DNA of 21,177 nucleotides, taken from the NCBI GenBank assembly GCA_016789785.1, contig JAEUQE010000162.1, positions 1 to 21,177 on the forward strand. Reading direction: 5' to 3'. Below are positions 1 through 6,725 of the stretch, piece after piece. The notes under the pieces are model-generated. The model saw nothing but the letters and a program-made list of their open reading frames with translations. It did no database searches and was not told the DNA's origin. A program made the position numbers and the translations under genes. The number at the start of each line of letters is the position of its first letter. The stretch's first letter is position 1. The DNA comes from Bryobacterales bacterium. GTDB taxonomy: Bacteria; Acidobacteriota; Terriglobia; Bryobacterales; Bryobacteraceae.

Positions 1-291
1 TGCCTTATTGGGCGCGGTGATGTACATGATTCCATCGGCGACGATGGGAGATACTTCGGTTCGGGCCAGCGGGAATTGATAAGCCCAGCGGACGCGCAAC
101 TTGGAGACGTTCGCCGGAGTAAGTTCGGCGAGTGGGGAGTAGCGGTGCCCCTGGTAGTTTCCGGAGTAAGTGAGCCAGTTGCCAGGCTCTTTCACCTGTC
201 CATCGGTAATTCGCGAAAAGGGAACCGGCGTCTGGCTCCACCCGGCGGCCACCATCAGAAGCACCGTGGAAATCCTGCTGAGTGAGTTCAT
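1..291 (-). CDS. PQQ-dependent dehydrogenase (quinoprotein), N-terminal part, cut by window edge
   Basis: Only the first 97 codons are present; the frame is open to base 1. Reading from ATG at 291, the protein begins with a hydrophobic signal peptide (about residues 1-20, ending in GWSQ). It continues with NWLTYSGNYQGHRYSPL at about residues 39-55, the opening of type I quinoprotein alcohol dehydrogenases of the methanol/ethanol dehydrogenase family. The next part, LTPANVSKLRVRWAYQ and then SPIVADGIMYITAP, is the usual first propeller blade. Such enzymes oxidise alcohols or sugars in the periplasm using PQQ and pass electrons to cytochrome c. The start overlaps the stop of the upstream cytochrome c gene by 4 bp (ATGA, 288-291), so the two are translationally coupled and probably work as donor and acceptor. 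Substrate cannot be told from this fragment. A PQQ-like propeller without enzyme activity is the less likely alternative. Confidence 0.85.
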   Translation of the reverse strand, partial: MNSLSRISTVLLMVAAGWSQTPVPFSRITDGQVKEPGNWLTYSGNYQGHRYSPLAELTPANVSKLRVRWAYQFPLARTEVSPIVADGIMYITAPNKA

Positions 292-1046
292 CGCGATCCT
301 CCGCGCAGTGTGGCGAGATAGGCGACCAGGTCTTCCAGTTGCTCCGCCGGAAGCGACGTCTCGTTGTAGGCAGGCATGCTGCTTTGTGTGGTGAGCCGCC
401 GCAGGTCCCTCAGTGTGCTCTTGCGGAAGCTACGAAACGCTCCGGTTGCCGTGTCGCGGATCTGAACGGTGAATGGGTCTTCGTTGGCGCGAACACCTCT
501 GATGGTACTCCGATCCGCGTTCACTGCCTCCAGCAGCACATAATCGTCGGGCAGGCTGGCCGCGGGTTTACGAATCGACTCGCGCAGATAGCTTGCATTA
601 CGTTTGGCGCCGATCGAAGTAAGCTCCGGCCCATTGGCCGCACCCGTTCCCGCAATGATATGGCAACTCCCACAGCCTTTCGATTGATACGCGGACTGTC
701 CGCGCTGCGCGTCGCCCGGCAGGCGTTCCGGCTTCGCGGCTCCGAGCGTTTTCACATATGCCGCTACACTGGCCACTTCGCGTACCGAAAGCTGCCACGA
801 GCCAGGCATCTCGGGTGGCAGGCCTTGCGCGATCGCCCGCCGCAACGATTCATCGTCGGGTGTCTTGAGTAACGTGGGTCGCGTCAGTGCCGGGCCGCGC
901 CCGCCTGTGCCGCCTTGGCCATGACAAACCGTGCATTGCGATTCAAAGATGCGCTTGCCGAGGCCGGTGTCGGGCACCGGATCGTGTGCCGACTGGGCCA
1001 GCACCAAGAACGGAGCCAGGCCGAGGATACCCAGAATGCGCCACAT
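288..1046 (-). CDS. Secreted diheme cytochrome c
   Basis: The protein has 252 residues from ATG at 1046. A signal peptide covers about residues 1-17 (MWRILGILGLAPFLVLAQ). There are two class I cytochrome c domains. The first has the heme motif CTVCH at 38-42 and a probable Met ligand at M80 (PPEMPGSW). The second has CGSCH at 125-129 and a probable Met ligand at M224 (SSMPAY). An insert of about 50 residues (roughly 165-215, with DDYVLLEAVNAD) separates the second heme motif from its Met. The likely role is periplasmic electron transfer from the quinoprotein encoded immediately downstream, whose start overlaps this stop. A start 19 codons further upstream (1103) is possible, but 1046 is preferred because it puts the signal peptide at the N-terminus and has TATACT 7 nt in front of it. 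Confidence 0.88.
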   Translation of the reverse strand: MWRILGILGLAPFLVLAQSAHDPVPDTGLGKRIFESQCTVCHGQGGTGGRGPALTRPTLLKTPDDESLRRAIAQGLPPEMPGSWQLSVREVASVAAYVKTLGAAKPERLPGDAQRGQSAYQSKGCGSCHIIAGTGAANGPELTSIGAKRNASYLRESIRKPAASLPDDYVLLEAVNADRSTIRGVRANEDPFTVQIRDTATGAFRSFRKSTLRDLRRLTTQSSMPAYNETSLPAEQLEDLVAYLATLRGGSR

Positions 1047-1666
1047 AGGGGAGAGTATATCGAACATCTGGCCGGTTGGCCCGACAAACAAACTCCTCGT
1101 CACTCTTGCCAGCGGGCCTATGCGAGCGGACGTCGGCGTAATGCCTCAACTCCATCACCGAACATCAGGGTGACCCCACTTGGCACTGCACAGCTGTCTC
1201 TTGCACGTCGCAATCGAAGCACTGGTTCGAGATCGCGCGAGGTAATCATTCCACGTGAGTTGGTTCTGCGATGACCGGATGGACTACCGGCGCCTGGGGC
1301 GATCGCGGGAATTGACCAGTGTCTGCACACGAAAGGTGACCGCCAATGTGGCTCTTGCCCCCCAGGCTATCAGGCCCACAACCACGCGAGTGTTGCCGTC
1401 CGCGATCAACAGGCTCAACGGCATCTGAATTGAACGACCCACCTGCGCGCCTTCGGCACGAATGATGAGGCTCCGCCCCAACCGCTTGCGGCGCGGTACT
1501 GCCTGTTTTCCGTGTGGTCAACTCTATCTGGGCACACGCTGTCAATTCATCGAGAGCGCAAGAAACTCGCGCCACGCGAGCGAAACAATGGTGGCGCTAA
1601 CCTAGGCGGAAAGTTCAGAGAGCTGCCTTTCCGACGACCGACTTCGGGCACCGGATGTACTTCGCG
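1047..1666. other. 620-bp gap with no convincing gene
   Basis: Beyond the cytochrome promoter I see no gene here. Short open frames exist on both strands but have no ribosome-binding site and no recognisable domain. The most protein-like is a minus-strand stretch at about 1284-1481 (QMPLSLLIADGNTRVVVGL in part), opened only by a TTG codon and closed by stops at both ends. It could be the remnant of a decayed gene. No clear inverted repeat, IS end or terminator was found. Confidence 0.4.
1054..1059 (-). promoter_or_regulatory. Putative -10 element (TATACT) of the cytochrome c gene
   Basis: On the minus strand TATACT ends 7 nt before ATG 1046. With usual spacing, transcription would start at or next to the A of the ATG, giving a leaderless mRNA; the gap CTCCCCT holds no Shine-Dalgarno sequence. 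No good -35 hexamer is seen 16-18 nt upstream. Confidence 0.5.
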
Positions 1667-2413
1667 TCATGGGCGGCCAATGGGCCATACTTGCTGGCGA
1701 GACTCGATCAATCCCTCCTCCTCGTCGTCCAGAGCCGCGAAGAAATCCAATCCTGTCCGGTGCTCAATGCCCCTGATGCTCACAAAGAAGTCACTCAGGG
1801 TTTCGGCTCCGGTGAGATTGTTCGGAACCACCGCGCCGTAGGCCGTTATGTGTCCGGCGTGTTCCACGAGGACAGCCTTGAAGAAATGTGTCGGGACGGC
1901 GACCCGGCCTTCGCCGATGACGGACGCTTCTTGGCCGAAGATGGGACCACTGAACACATAGATGCGATCGGCGGTGCGGGCCAACCGGCGCACGGCGTTT
2001 TCCAGTCTCGTCCATGGGCCGGCATTCACGCTTTGTAACTGTGGCACTGCGTTGGAGAGAAGGAAAGTCGTACGAAACGCCTCGGCCGACCATGCGAAGT
2101 CCGCGGCGGGAGCCATGTGGCCGCGCGAGTAACCGCTGTAAGTGTAGTCGGAGTCCTTGGCAACGGGCTGAGCCAGGAACGGGTCGTGCCGGAACCGGGT
2201 GCGAGTCACCGGAGCGTGGGTAAGATGTTCGGGCTTCAGTTCGTATCCCACCCAAACTGGAACCTTGCGCGAACCGTTGTGGCAGAGGATGAAATAAGTC
2301 CGATCGGCGAGTTCATCGCCAGTGTTGGCGCAGCCCGGAAGGCCGAAACGCGCCGTCTGCGCCATTAGTGAGCCGATCGCGGCGAGCGGCAGGAGGTATT
2401 GTACAAGTAACAT
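1667..2413 (-). CDS. Secreted DNA/RNA non-specific endonuclease (NUC1 / beta-beta-alpha-Me family)
   Basis: The protein has 248 residues from ATG at 2413; TTG at 2416 is directly adjacent and equally in frame. An N-terminal hydrophobic segment ending at LMAQ (about residue 19) is a signal peptide. The catalytic signature is YSRGHMAPAADF at about 95-106, matching the family's DRGH box with His99 as general base. SNAVPQLQSVNAGPWTRLE at 120-138 supplies the metal-binding Asn and the conserved Glu. Family members cut single- and double-stranded DNA and RNA non-specifically with Mg2+. An exported copy suggests nucleic acid scavenging or biofilm DNA turnover. The first Asp of DRGH is Ser here, while the key Arg and His are kept. 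Cysteines at 28 and 44 could form a disulfide. Confidence 0.87.
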   Translation of the reverse strand: MLLVQYLLPLAAIGSLMAQTARFGLPGCANTGDELADRTYFILCHNGSRKVPVWVGYELKPEHLTHAPVTRTRFRHDPFLAQPVAKDSDYTYSGYSRGHMAPAADFAWSAEAFRTTFLLSNAVPQLQSVNAGPWTRLENAVRRLARTADRIYVFSGPIFGQEASVIGEGRVAVPTHFFKAVLVEHAGHITAYGAVVPNNLTGAETLSDFFVSIRGIEHRTGLDFFAALDDEEEGLIESRQQVWPIGRP

Positions 2414-2418
2414 CAATT

Positions 2419-2424
2419 AATATA
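2419..2424 (-). promoter_or_regulatory. Putative -10 element (TATATT) of the nuclease gene
   Basis: TATATT on the minus strand ends 5 nt before ATG 2413, separated by AATTG. There is no room for a Shine-Dalgarno site if this is the functional -10, so the transcript would be leaderless or nearly so. The surrounding sequence is markedly AT-rich compared with its neighbours, as expected of a promoter. Confidence 0.45.
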
Positions 2425-2596
2425 TCGGTGGATGCGGAGAAAAGTATTATGGGAAACCGTGCGGCTATGGTGAAATAGTTACTAAGAAACTGGCTGGAAC
2501 GTGATTCGGAACGGTGGTGTCCAGTTCCTGGCGTTGACAAAGCCGCCGCTTCGGCAGGCGCGAGGGAGAGTTTCTTCGCGGATGGAAGCCGCCTGC

Positions 2597-2602
2597 TAGA
2601 AT
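2597..2602 (+). promoter_or_regulatory. Putative -10 element (TAGAAT) of the amidohydrolase gene
   Basis: TAGAAT (5 of 6 to consensus) ends 14 nt before ATG 2617. The predicted transcription start near 2609 leaves a leader of about 8 nt without a Shine-Dalgarno site. The same hexamer sits before the kinase gene (5600) and pheS (20163). No good -35 is visible. Confidence 0.45.
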
Positions 2603-2616
2603 CAAATACCGGTGTT

Positions 2617-4023
2617 ATGGCTTCGTTCACCTTGTTGGTTCTCTCTCTTGCTCTCTCCGTTGCTCCGGCCTCCGCTGCCGAGCCAGTGGACTGGATCTGG
2701 TCGGCCGGCTATGTGGTCACCATGGATGGATCACGGCGTATTCTCGAAGACGGCGCGGTTGCGGTTCGTGGCGAACGCATTGTGGAAGTAGGGCCGCGCG
2801 CGGAGATCGACCGGAAATACAAGGCAGCGCGGCGGCTGAATAAGCCTCGAGCTGTTCTCATGCCGGGTCTCATCGACACGCACACGCACGCACCCATGGT
2901 CCTGATGCGGGGGATCGCCGATGATCGCCGCTTACAGGACTGGCTGGAAAACTTCATCTTTCCAGCGGAAGCAAAGAACGTAACCGCGGACTTCGTGAAA
3001 TGGGGAACCCTTCTTGCCTGTTACGAAATGTTACTCAGCGGCACGACGACGTACACCGACATGTATTACTTTGAGGAGACCATCGCCGCCGCAACGAAGC
3101 AGGCCGGCGTGCGTGGCGTACTTGGCCAGACCGTGATCGGCTTTCCTGCTCCTGATGCGAAAACTCCGCAAGAGGCCCTGGCCCGGGCGGAGAACTTCAT
3201 TCAGCAATACCGGAACGATCCGCTGATCGTACCCGCCGTTGCGCCGCATGCCATTTACACCACCCCCGACGATGTGTTGAAGGCATCGCGGGACCTGGCC
3301 AACAAGTACAGCGTTCCGATGCTGATTCATCTCTCCGAAACCAAGCGAGAGAACGAGGAAGCCCTTCAGAAACGCGCCATGACACCAACGGCAGTACTGG
3401 ACTCCATCGGGGCGCTGTCAGGCCGGACACTCGGAGCGCACGGAGTCTGGCTCGAAGACCATGACATCGAGATCCTTCGGTCGCGCGGGACGGGACTGGC
3501 GCACTGTCCGTCGAGCAACACGAAACTTGCGAGCGGGATCGCGCGTGTGCCCGCCATCCTGAAAGCCGGCATTGCCATGGGGCTCGGCACCGATGGATTC
3601 GCGGGGAGCAACAACGACGCGAATCTGTTTGAGGAGATGGATCTTGCCGCGAAAATGCAGAAGGTGAAGGCGCTCGATCCTCGGATGTTGCCGGCGAAGG
3701 CGGTGCTGGAAATGGCCACGATTCTCGGCGCGCGCGCGCTCGGGATGGAGAAGGAGGTCGGCTCGCTTGAGGCAGGGAAGCGCGCGGATCTGATCGTGGT
3801 TTCACTCGAGTCGTCGCGCGCGGTGCCGATGTACAACCTGATTTCGCAACTCGTCTATGCCCTCAAGGGTGAGGATGTCACTGACGTGATGGTGAACGGG
3901 CGCCCAGTGGTGCGTTCGCGTCAGGTGCTGACGCTGAACCGGGGCGAAGTGTTTGCGAAAGCGCGGGAATACCGTGATCGGATCGCGAAAAGCGTTGGAC
4001 TAGGCACTTCCCCTATCCAATAG
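2617..4023 (+). CDS. Exported amidohydrolase of the TRZ/ATZ family (SAH / methylthioadenosine deaminase-like)
   Basis: The protein has 468 residues and is full length for the family. Metal-dependent hydrolase motifs are in order: HTHAPM with His89 and His91, the second-half motif APHAIYTTP (His211), HLSETKRENEE (His238, Glu241), HCPSSNTKLASG (296-307) and GTDGFAGSNND (Asp326, the catalytic Asp). These match the cytosolic S-adenosylhomocysteine/5'-methylthioadenosine deaminase branch, which hydrolytically deaminates the adenine ring. The C-terminal SLEAGKRADLIVV is the usual composite-domain closure. Unusually, the protein starts with a clear signal peptide (about 1-20, cleaved after APASA), so it probably acts outside the cytoplasm, where free nucleosides rather than SAH would be the likely substrate. 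Other TRZ/ATZ substrates cannot be excluded. It diverges from the secreted nuclease, which fits a nucleic-acid salvage pairing. Confidence 0.85.
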   Translation: MASFTLLVLSLALSVAPASAAEPVDWIWSAGYVVTMDGSRRILEDGAVAVRGERIVEVGPRAEIDRKYKAARRLNKPRAVLMPGLIDTHTHAPMVLMRGIADDRRLQDWLENFIFPAEAKNVTADFVKWGTLLACYEMLLSGTTTYTDMYYFEETIAAATKQAGVRGVLGQTVIGFPAPDAKTPQEALARAENFIQQYRNDPLIVPAVAPHAIYTTPDDVLKASRDLANKYSVPMLIHLSETKRENEEALQKRAMTPTAVLDSIGALSGRTLGAHGVWLEDHDIEILRSRGTGLAHCPSSNTKLASGIARVPAILKAGIAMGLGTDGFAGSNNDANLFEEMDLAAKMQKVKALDPRMLPAKAVLEMATILGARALGMEKEVGSLEAGKRADLIVVSLESSRAVPMYNLISQLVYALKGEDVTDVMVNGRPVVRSRQVLTLNRGEVFAKAREYRDRIAKSVGLGTSPIQ

Positions 4024-4227
4024 CCCCATTTGGGGTGTAGTCCATTTAGCTTGCCCCTACCCCCTTTATTAAGCTCGGGTTTTCCCCTGAGAAACCCACA
4101 GCCGTTGCGCAACTAAACCATTGAAGCTCGACATTACGAGTTCGCTGGAAAGCGCGCCGGGCGCATTCTCGCCGATTGTTGGCGGGGTGGCGCTGTTGGC
4201 CGGTTTTCGTCTACACGGGAGAGACAT
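4024..4227 (+). other. Intergenic region before the first PEP-CTERM gene
   Basis: CCCCATTTGGGG at 4024-4035 is a small hairpin directly after the amidohydrolase stop, but it has only a 4-bp stem and no T-tract, so it is a weak terminator at best. The rest carries no recognisable gene. A good Shine-Dalgarno (GGGAGAG, 4217-4223) serves the next gene, so this transcript has a real 5' leader. I could not identify a convincing promoter or sigma-54 site. Confidence 0.4.
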
Positions 4228-5019
4228 ATGCTTGGACTACGTTCATATCTATTGCTGACGGTGGCGCTGGCGGCTGGGCCGGCCAATGCGGCGATTGTGA
4301 CTTACTCAAACACGATGGCGGGAGCCGACTTCAGCGGCACCTACACGGGGATTCGAAGCCTGTGGCAGGGTGAACTGTCGTCACTGGCGACGGTGACCTT
4401 TGACGATGTGCCGACGGGTTTTTTCAACAACACCACCCTCGTCTACGATACTTCGAATAGCACGTTCTCGAATCAGCCCTTTCTCACCGCGCTTACGCAA
4501 TCACAGATCCAGATCTTCCGCTTCGCAAGCGGTAGCCGCAGCCGTGCGGTGTGGGGAGGTAGCAACCCGATTCCCAGCAGTTCCAATCGTTACTTCGAGG
4601 GGTTCGCCGGGCCTAGCAATACGGACTATGTACAGGTAACCCTCCCGACGCCCGCAACCGCGAGCATCACCGCCATCGCGCTGGATCTTTGGACACAGTC
4701 TTCGTCGGGGCAAAACGTCAATGTGGCCGTCTACGACGCGGCGAACACGTTGATTCAGACTTACATCGTCCCGACGAATCCGAATTCCACGGCAGCGTTC
4801 TTCGGAATCACTTCGGACGCCGCTCTCGGTTACCTCCGGATCAGTTCCACTGGAGGCGGACCCATGCTCGCGCAGGTCGATTTCGGCGTGCTCTCCTCAG
4901 GTGATCCCGGCCCCGGTCCGAGCGCTGATACCCCGGAATCCGCCACCCTCGGCTACGTTGGCATCGGCGTGCTTGCCATCTACTTAGGCACGAACCGGAA
5001 AGCCCGGCAGCAAAGCTAA
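4228..5019 (+). CDS. PEP-CTERM-type exported surface protein (PES variant of the sorting signal)
   Basis: The 263-residue protein has a signal peptide (about 1-21, ending ANA). Its body is rich in Ser, Thr, Asn, Gly and Ala, beta-sheet-like, with little charge and no cysteine in the mature part. The C-terminus has the three-part PEP-CTERM layout: DTPESATL (about 235-242), a hydrophobic helix (GYVGIGVLAIYLG) and a short basic tail (NRKARQQS). Such proteins are cut by exosortase at the inner membrane and sent to the envelope or exopolysaccharide. The motif reads P-E-S instead of P-E-P. The body has no domain I can name. ATG 4228 has a strong Shine-Dalgarno 4 nt away. A terminator follows at 5051-5105, and the next gene is a second PEP-CTERM protein. 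No exosortase is in the window. Confidence 0.75.
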   Translation: MLGLRSYLLLTVALAAGPANAAIVTYSNTMAGADFSGTYTGIRSLWQGELSSLATVTFDDVPTGFFNNTTLVYDTSNSTFSNQPFLTALTQSQIQIFRFASGSRSRAVWGGSNPIPSSSNRYFEGFAGPSNTDYVQVTLPTPATASITAIALDLWTQSSSGQNVNVAVYDAANTLIQTYIVPTNPNSTAAFFGITSDAALGYLRISSTGGGPMLAQVDFGVLSSGDPGPGPSADTPESATLGYVGIGVLAIYLGTNRKARQQS

Positions 5020-5050
5020 CGCAACGAATTTCGTAGGTTCCTCCGTGACG

Positions 5051-5105
5051 CACACAGCGCGTCGCTCGTCGGCCGTGTCTGGCACGCGCTGTGTGGTCCT
5101 TTTTT
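5051..5105 (+). terminator. Intrinsic terminator between the two PEP-CTERM genes
   Basis: CACACAGCGCGT (5051-5062) and ACGCGCTGTGTG (5084-5095) form a perfect 12-bp stem with a 21-nt loop, followed by TCCTTTTTT (5097-5105). It lies 31 bp after the first PEP-CTERM stop. The T-tract ends only 14 nt before the next ATG (5120), so it may also act as an attenuator for the second gene. Confidence 0.85.
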
Positions 5106-5119
5106 CCAAAGGCTCCGCC

Positions 5120-5602
5120 ATGATCCAACATATTCTGCAAACCGCAGTACTTACGATCCTCTTCGCGATATCGTCGCAGGCGGCACTCCTTACGACATAT
5201 ACCTGGACGACATCGAACATTTCATACAACCTGGAATGGACCCTGGTGACTGACGACGATACACCGGAGTGGGCCAAGCTGCCCAACGCGCGTCACTGGG
5301 TAATGCTGTCCGACGCCATCCAATTCAGTAACGCTCCCGGCCTGCTGCTGGTGTTGCGCGCCGTTCAGTACCTTGACAATGCGAACACCACCTGGTGGAT
5401 GGATGTCCATTCGCTTTCCGGGGATCCTGCCGATCCGGTGGGCAGCACGTCGGATACGCCTGAGCCTGGCACGATGGCGCTGATCGCTGCGGCGCTGACA
5501 GGACTCGCGATCCGGCGGCTGCGGCAGAGTTCGACTCGACGCATCCCTCCCGCACCACTTGTAAACTGCCAACTGGGGTCCCCGCCCGGTCCCGGCAGTT
5601 AG
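5120..5602 (+). CDS. Small PEP-CTERM protein
   Basis: The protein has 160 residues from ATG 5120. A signal peptide covers about 1-21 (ILFAISSQA). The middle part is short, about 90 residues, with several Trp residues (TYTWTTSNISYNLEW, TTWWMDVHS) and no named domain. The sorting signal is DTPEPGTMALIAAALTG followed by IRRLRQSSTRR, a classical PEP-CTERM tripartite signal. About 20 residues follow the basic cluster, longer than usual; the real end cannot be altered since the frame is clear. A GTG at 5045 would add 25 residues before the signal peptide and read through the terminator hairpin, so 5120 is preferred, although only a weak AAAGG lies upstream of it. The TAG stop overlaps the putative -10 of the kinase gene. 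Confidence 0.72.
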   Translation: MIQHILQTAVLTILFAISSQAALLTTYTWTTSNISYNLEWTLVTDDDTPEWAKLPNARHWVMLSDAIQFSNAPGLLLVLRAVQYLDNANTTWWMDVHSLSGDPADPVGSTSDTPEPGTMALIAAALTGLAIRRLRQSSTRRIPPAPLVNCQLGSPPGPGS

Positions 5603-5605
5603 AAT
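5564..5605 (+). promoter_or_regulatory. Putative promoter and inverted repeat of the kinase gene
   Basis: TAGAAT at 5600-5605 ends 7 nt before ATG 5613; its first three bases are also the stop codon of the upstream PEP-CTERM gene. An inverted repeat AACTGCC (5564-5570) / GGCAGTT (5594-5600) abuts the hexamer and encloses a smaller GGGGTCCC palindrome (5575-5582). It could be an operator or an RNA hairpin. A purine-rich GAGGG lies at 5607-5611, too close to the ATG for ideal Shine-Dalgarno use. Confidence 0.4.
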
Positions 5606-5612
5606 CGAGGGC

Positions 5613-6725
5613 ATGTTCCGGGCACGGACGGAGATGCCCTCCTCTTTTTTGCGCTATGCGGCCTGCGCCGCGCTGCTGCTTGTCACCTGGTCGATCCCCG
5701 CGATCCTCATGGCCCTGCAGAGCGCCACGGATCAACGCATGGAGCAGCGCGCGATTCCCTTCCTGACTCTCGTGCTCCGCAACCTGCCGCGTTGGATGCT
5801 GTGGGCGGCGCTCACTCCACTCATCATCACGCTCGCGAAACGAGTGCCCATCGAACGCCACAGACTCGCCCGCTCCCTCTCCATTCACCTTGCCGCCGCA
5901 GCCGTCTGCACCATACTCTACACACTGATCTGGGTCTGGCAATTCCGCATCGTGCCGGAGAACCGGCAGTGGCCCCTGATTCCGGTCGTGTGGGTGATGC
6001 TGCCCGTCGGCCTGCTGTGGACGGCCGGAATCTATACGTCGATCGTGGCTCTCACGCGCGCGGTGCTTGCGGAACGCCAGAAGCTGACGCTCGAGCGGCA
6101 ACTTGCCGAAGCGCGGCTCGACATGCTGCGGCATCAGTTACAGCCGCACTTCTTCTTCAACACCCTTCACGCGGTGGGCGGTCTCATTCGCCTCAATCAG
6201 AACAAGGATGCCATCGCCATGATTGCGCGGCTGGGCGAACTGATGCGCGAGGCGCTTTCGGAATCGAATCAGCCTCACACGTCGCTGCACCGTGAACTCG
6301 AGTTGCTCGATCTTTACCTGGAGATCCAGCGCATCCGTTTTCCCGACCGTTTGGAAGTGCGCAAAAGCATCGCGCCGGACGTATTGGCGGCCCAGGTTCC
6401 CGTGATGCTGCTTCAGCCCCTGGCCGAGAACGCGTTCGATCATGGCATCGGGCCGAGGCCGGAAGGCGGCTGGATCGAACTGACGGCGGAGCGCAGCGAG
6501 CAACATCTTCACGTCACCATTCGCAACAACGGCGCACGGCTCAAGGACGGCTACCGGCCAGGCACCGGCCTTCGCAACACAGTGGAGCGTCTGCGTGCGC
6601 TGTACGGCGAACGCGCGAGGTTCCAACTCGCCAACGAAGCCGACGGTACTGTCGCCGCGCGTGTCGCGTTGCCGTGGGCGACGTCCCCATCCGCTATGTC
6701 GAACTTCCCGGAGAGACTCGCATGA
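5613..6725 (+). CDS. LytS/YehU-type membrane sensor histidine kinase
   Basis: The protein has 370 residues. Four hydrophobic segments at about 14-36, 61-76, 88-110 and 122-148 form the membrane sensor; there is no extracytoplasmic domain of any size. A short coiled coil (150-172, RQKLTLERQLAEARLDML) leads to the His_kinase box QLQPHFFFNTLHA, with the phospho-acceptor His179. The ATPase part has the N box PLAENAFDHGI (Asn273) and the glycine box GTGLRNTVERL at 317-327. The family autophosphorylates and signals to a LytTR regulator. That partner follows directly: the stop and the next start overlap as ATGA (6722-6725). The signal sensed is unknown. ATG 5613 is chosen; ATG 5634 is an alternative that keeps all domains. 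Confidence 0.92.
   Translation: MFRARTEMPSSFLRYAACAALLLVTWSIPAILMALQSATDQRMEQRAIPFLTLVLRNLPRWMLWAALTPLIITLAKRVPIERHRLARSLSIHLAAAAVCTILYTLIWVWQFRIVPENRQWPLIPVVWVMLPVGLLWTAGIYTSIVALTRAVLAERQKLTLERQLAEARLDMLRHQLQPHFFFNTLHAVGGLIRLNQNKDAIAMIARLGELMREALSESNQPHTSLHRELELLDLYLEIQRIRFPDRLEVRKSIAPDVLAAQVPVMLLQPLAENAFDHGIGPRPEGGWIELTAERSEQHLHVTIRNNGARLKDGYRPGTGLRNTVERLRALYGERARFQLANEADGTVAARVALPWATSPSAMSNFPERLA

Noticed and set aside
4024..4035. CCCCATTTGGGG hairpin after the amidohydrolase gene as a terminator
   Set aside because: The stem is only 4 bp and no T-tract follows within a useful distance.
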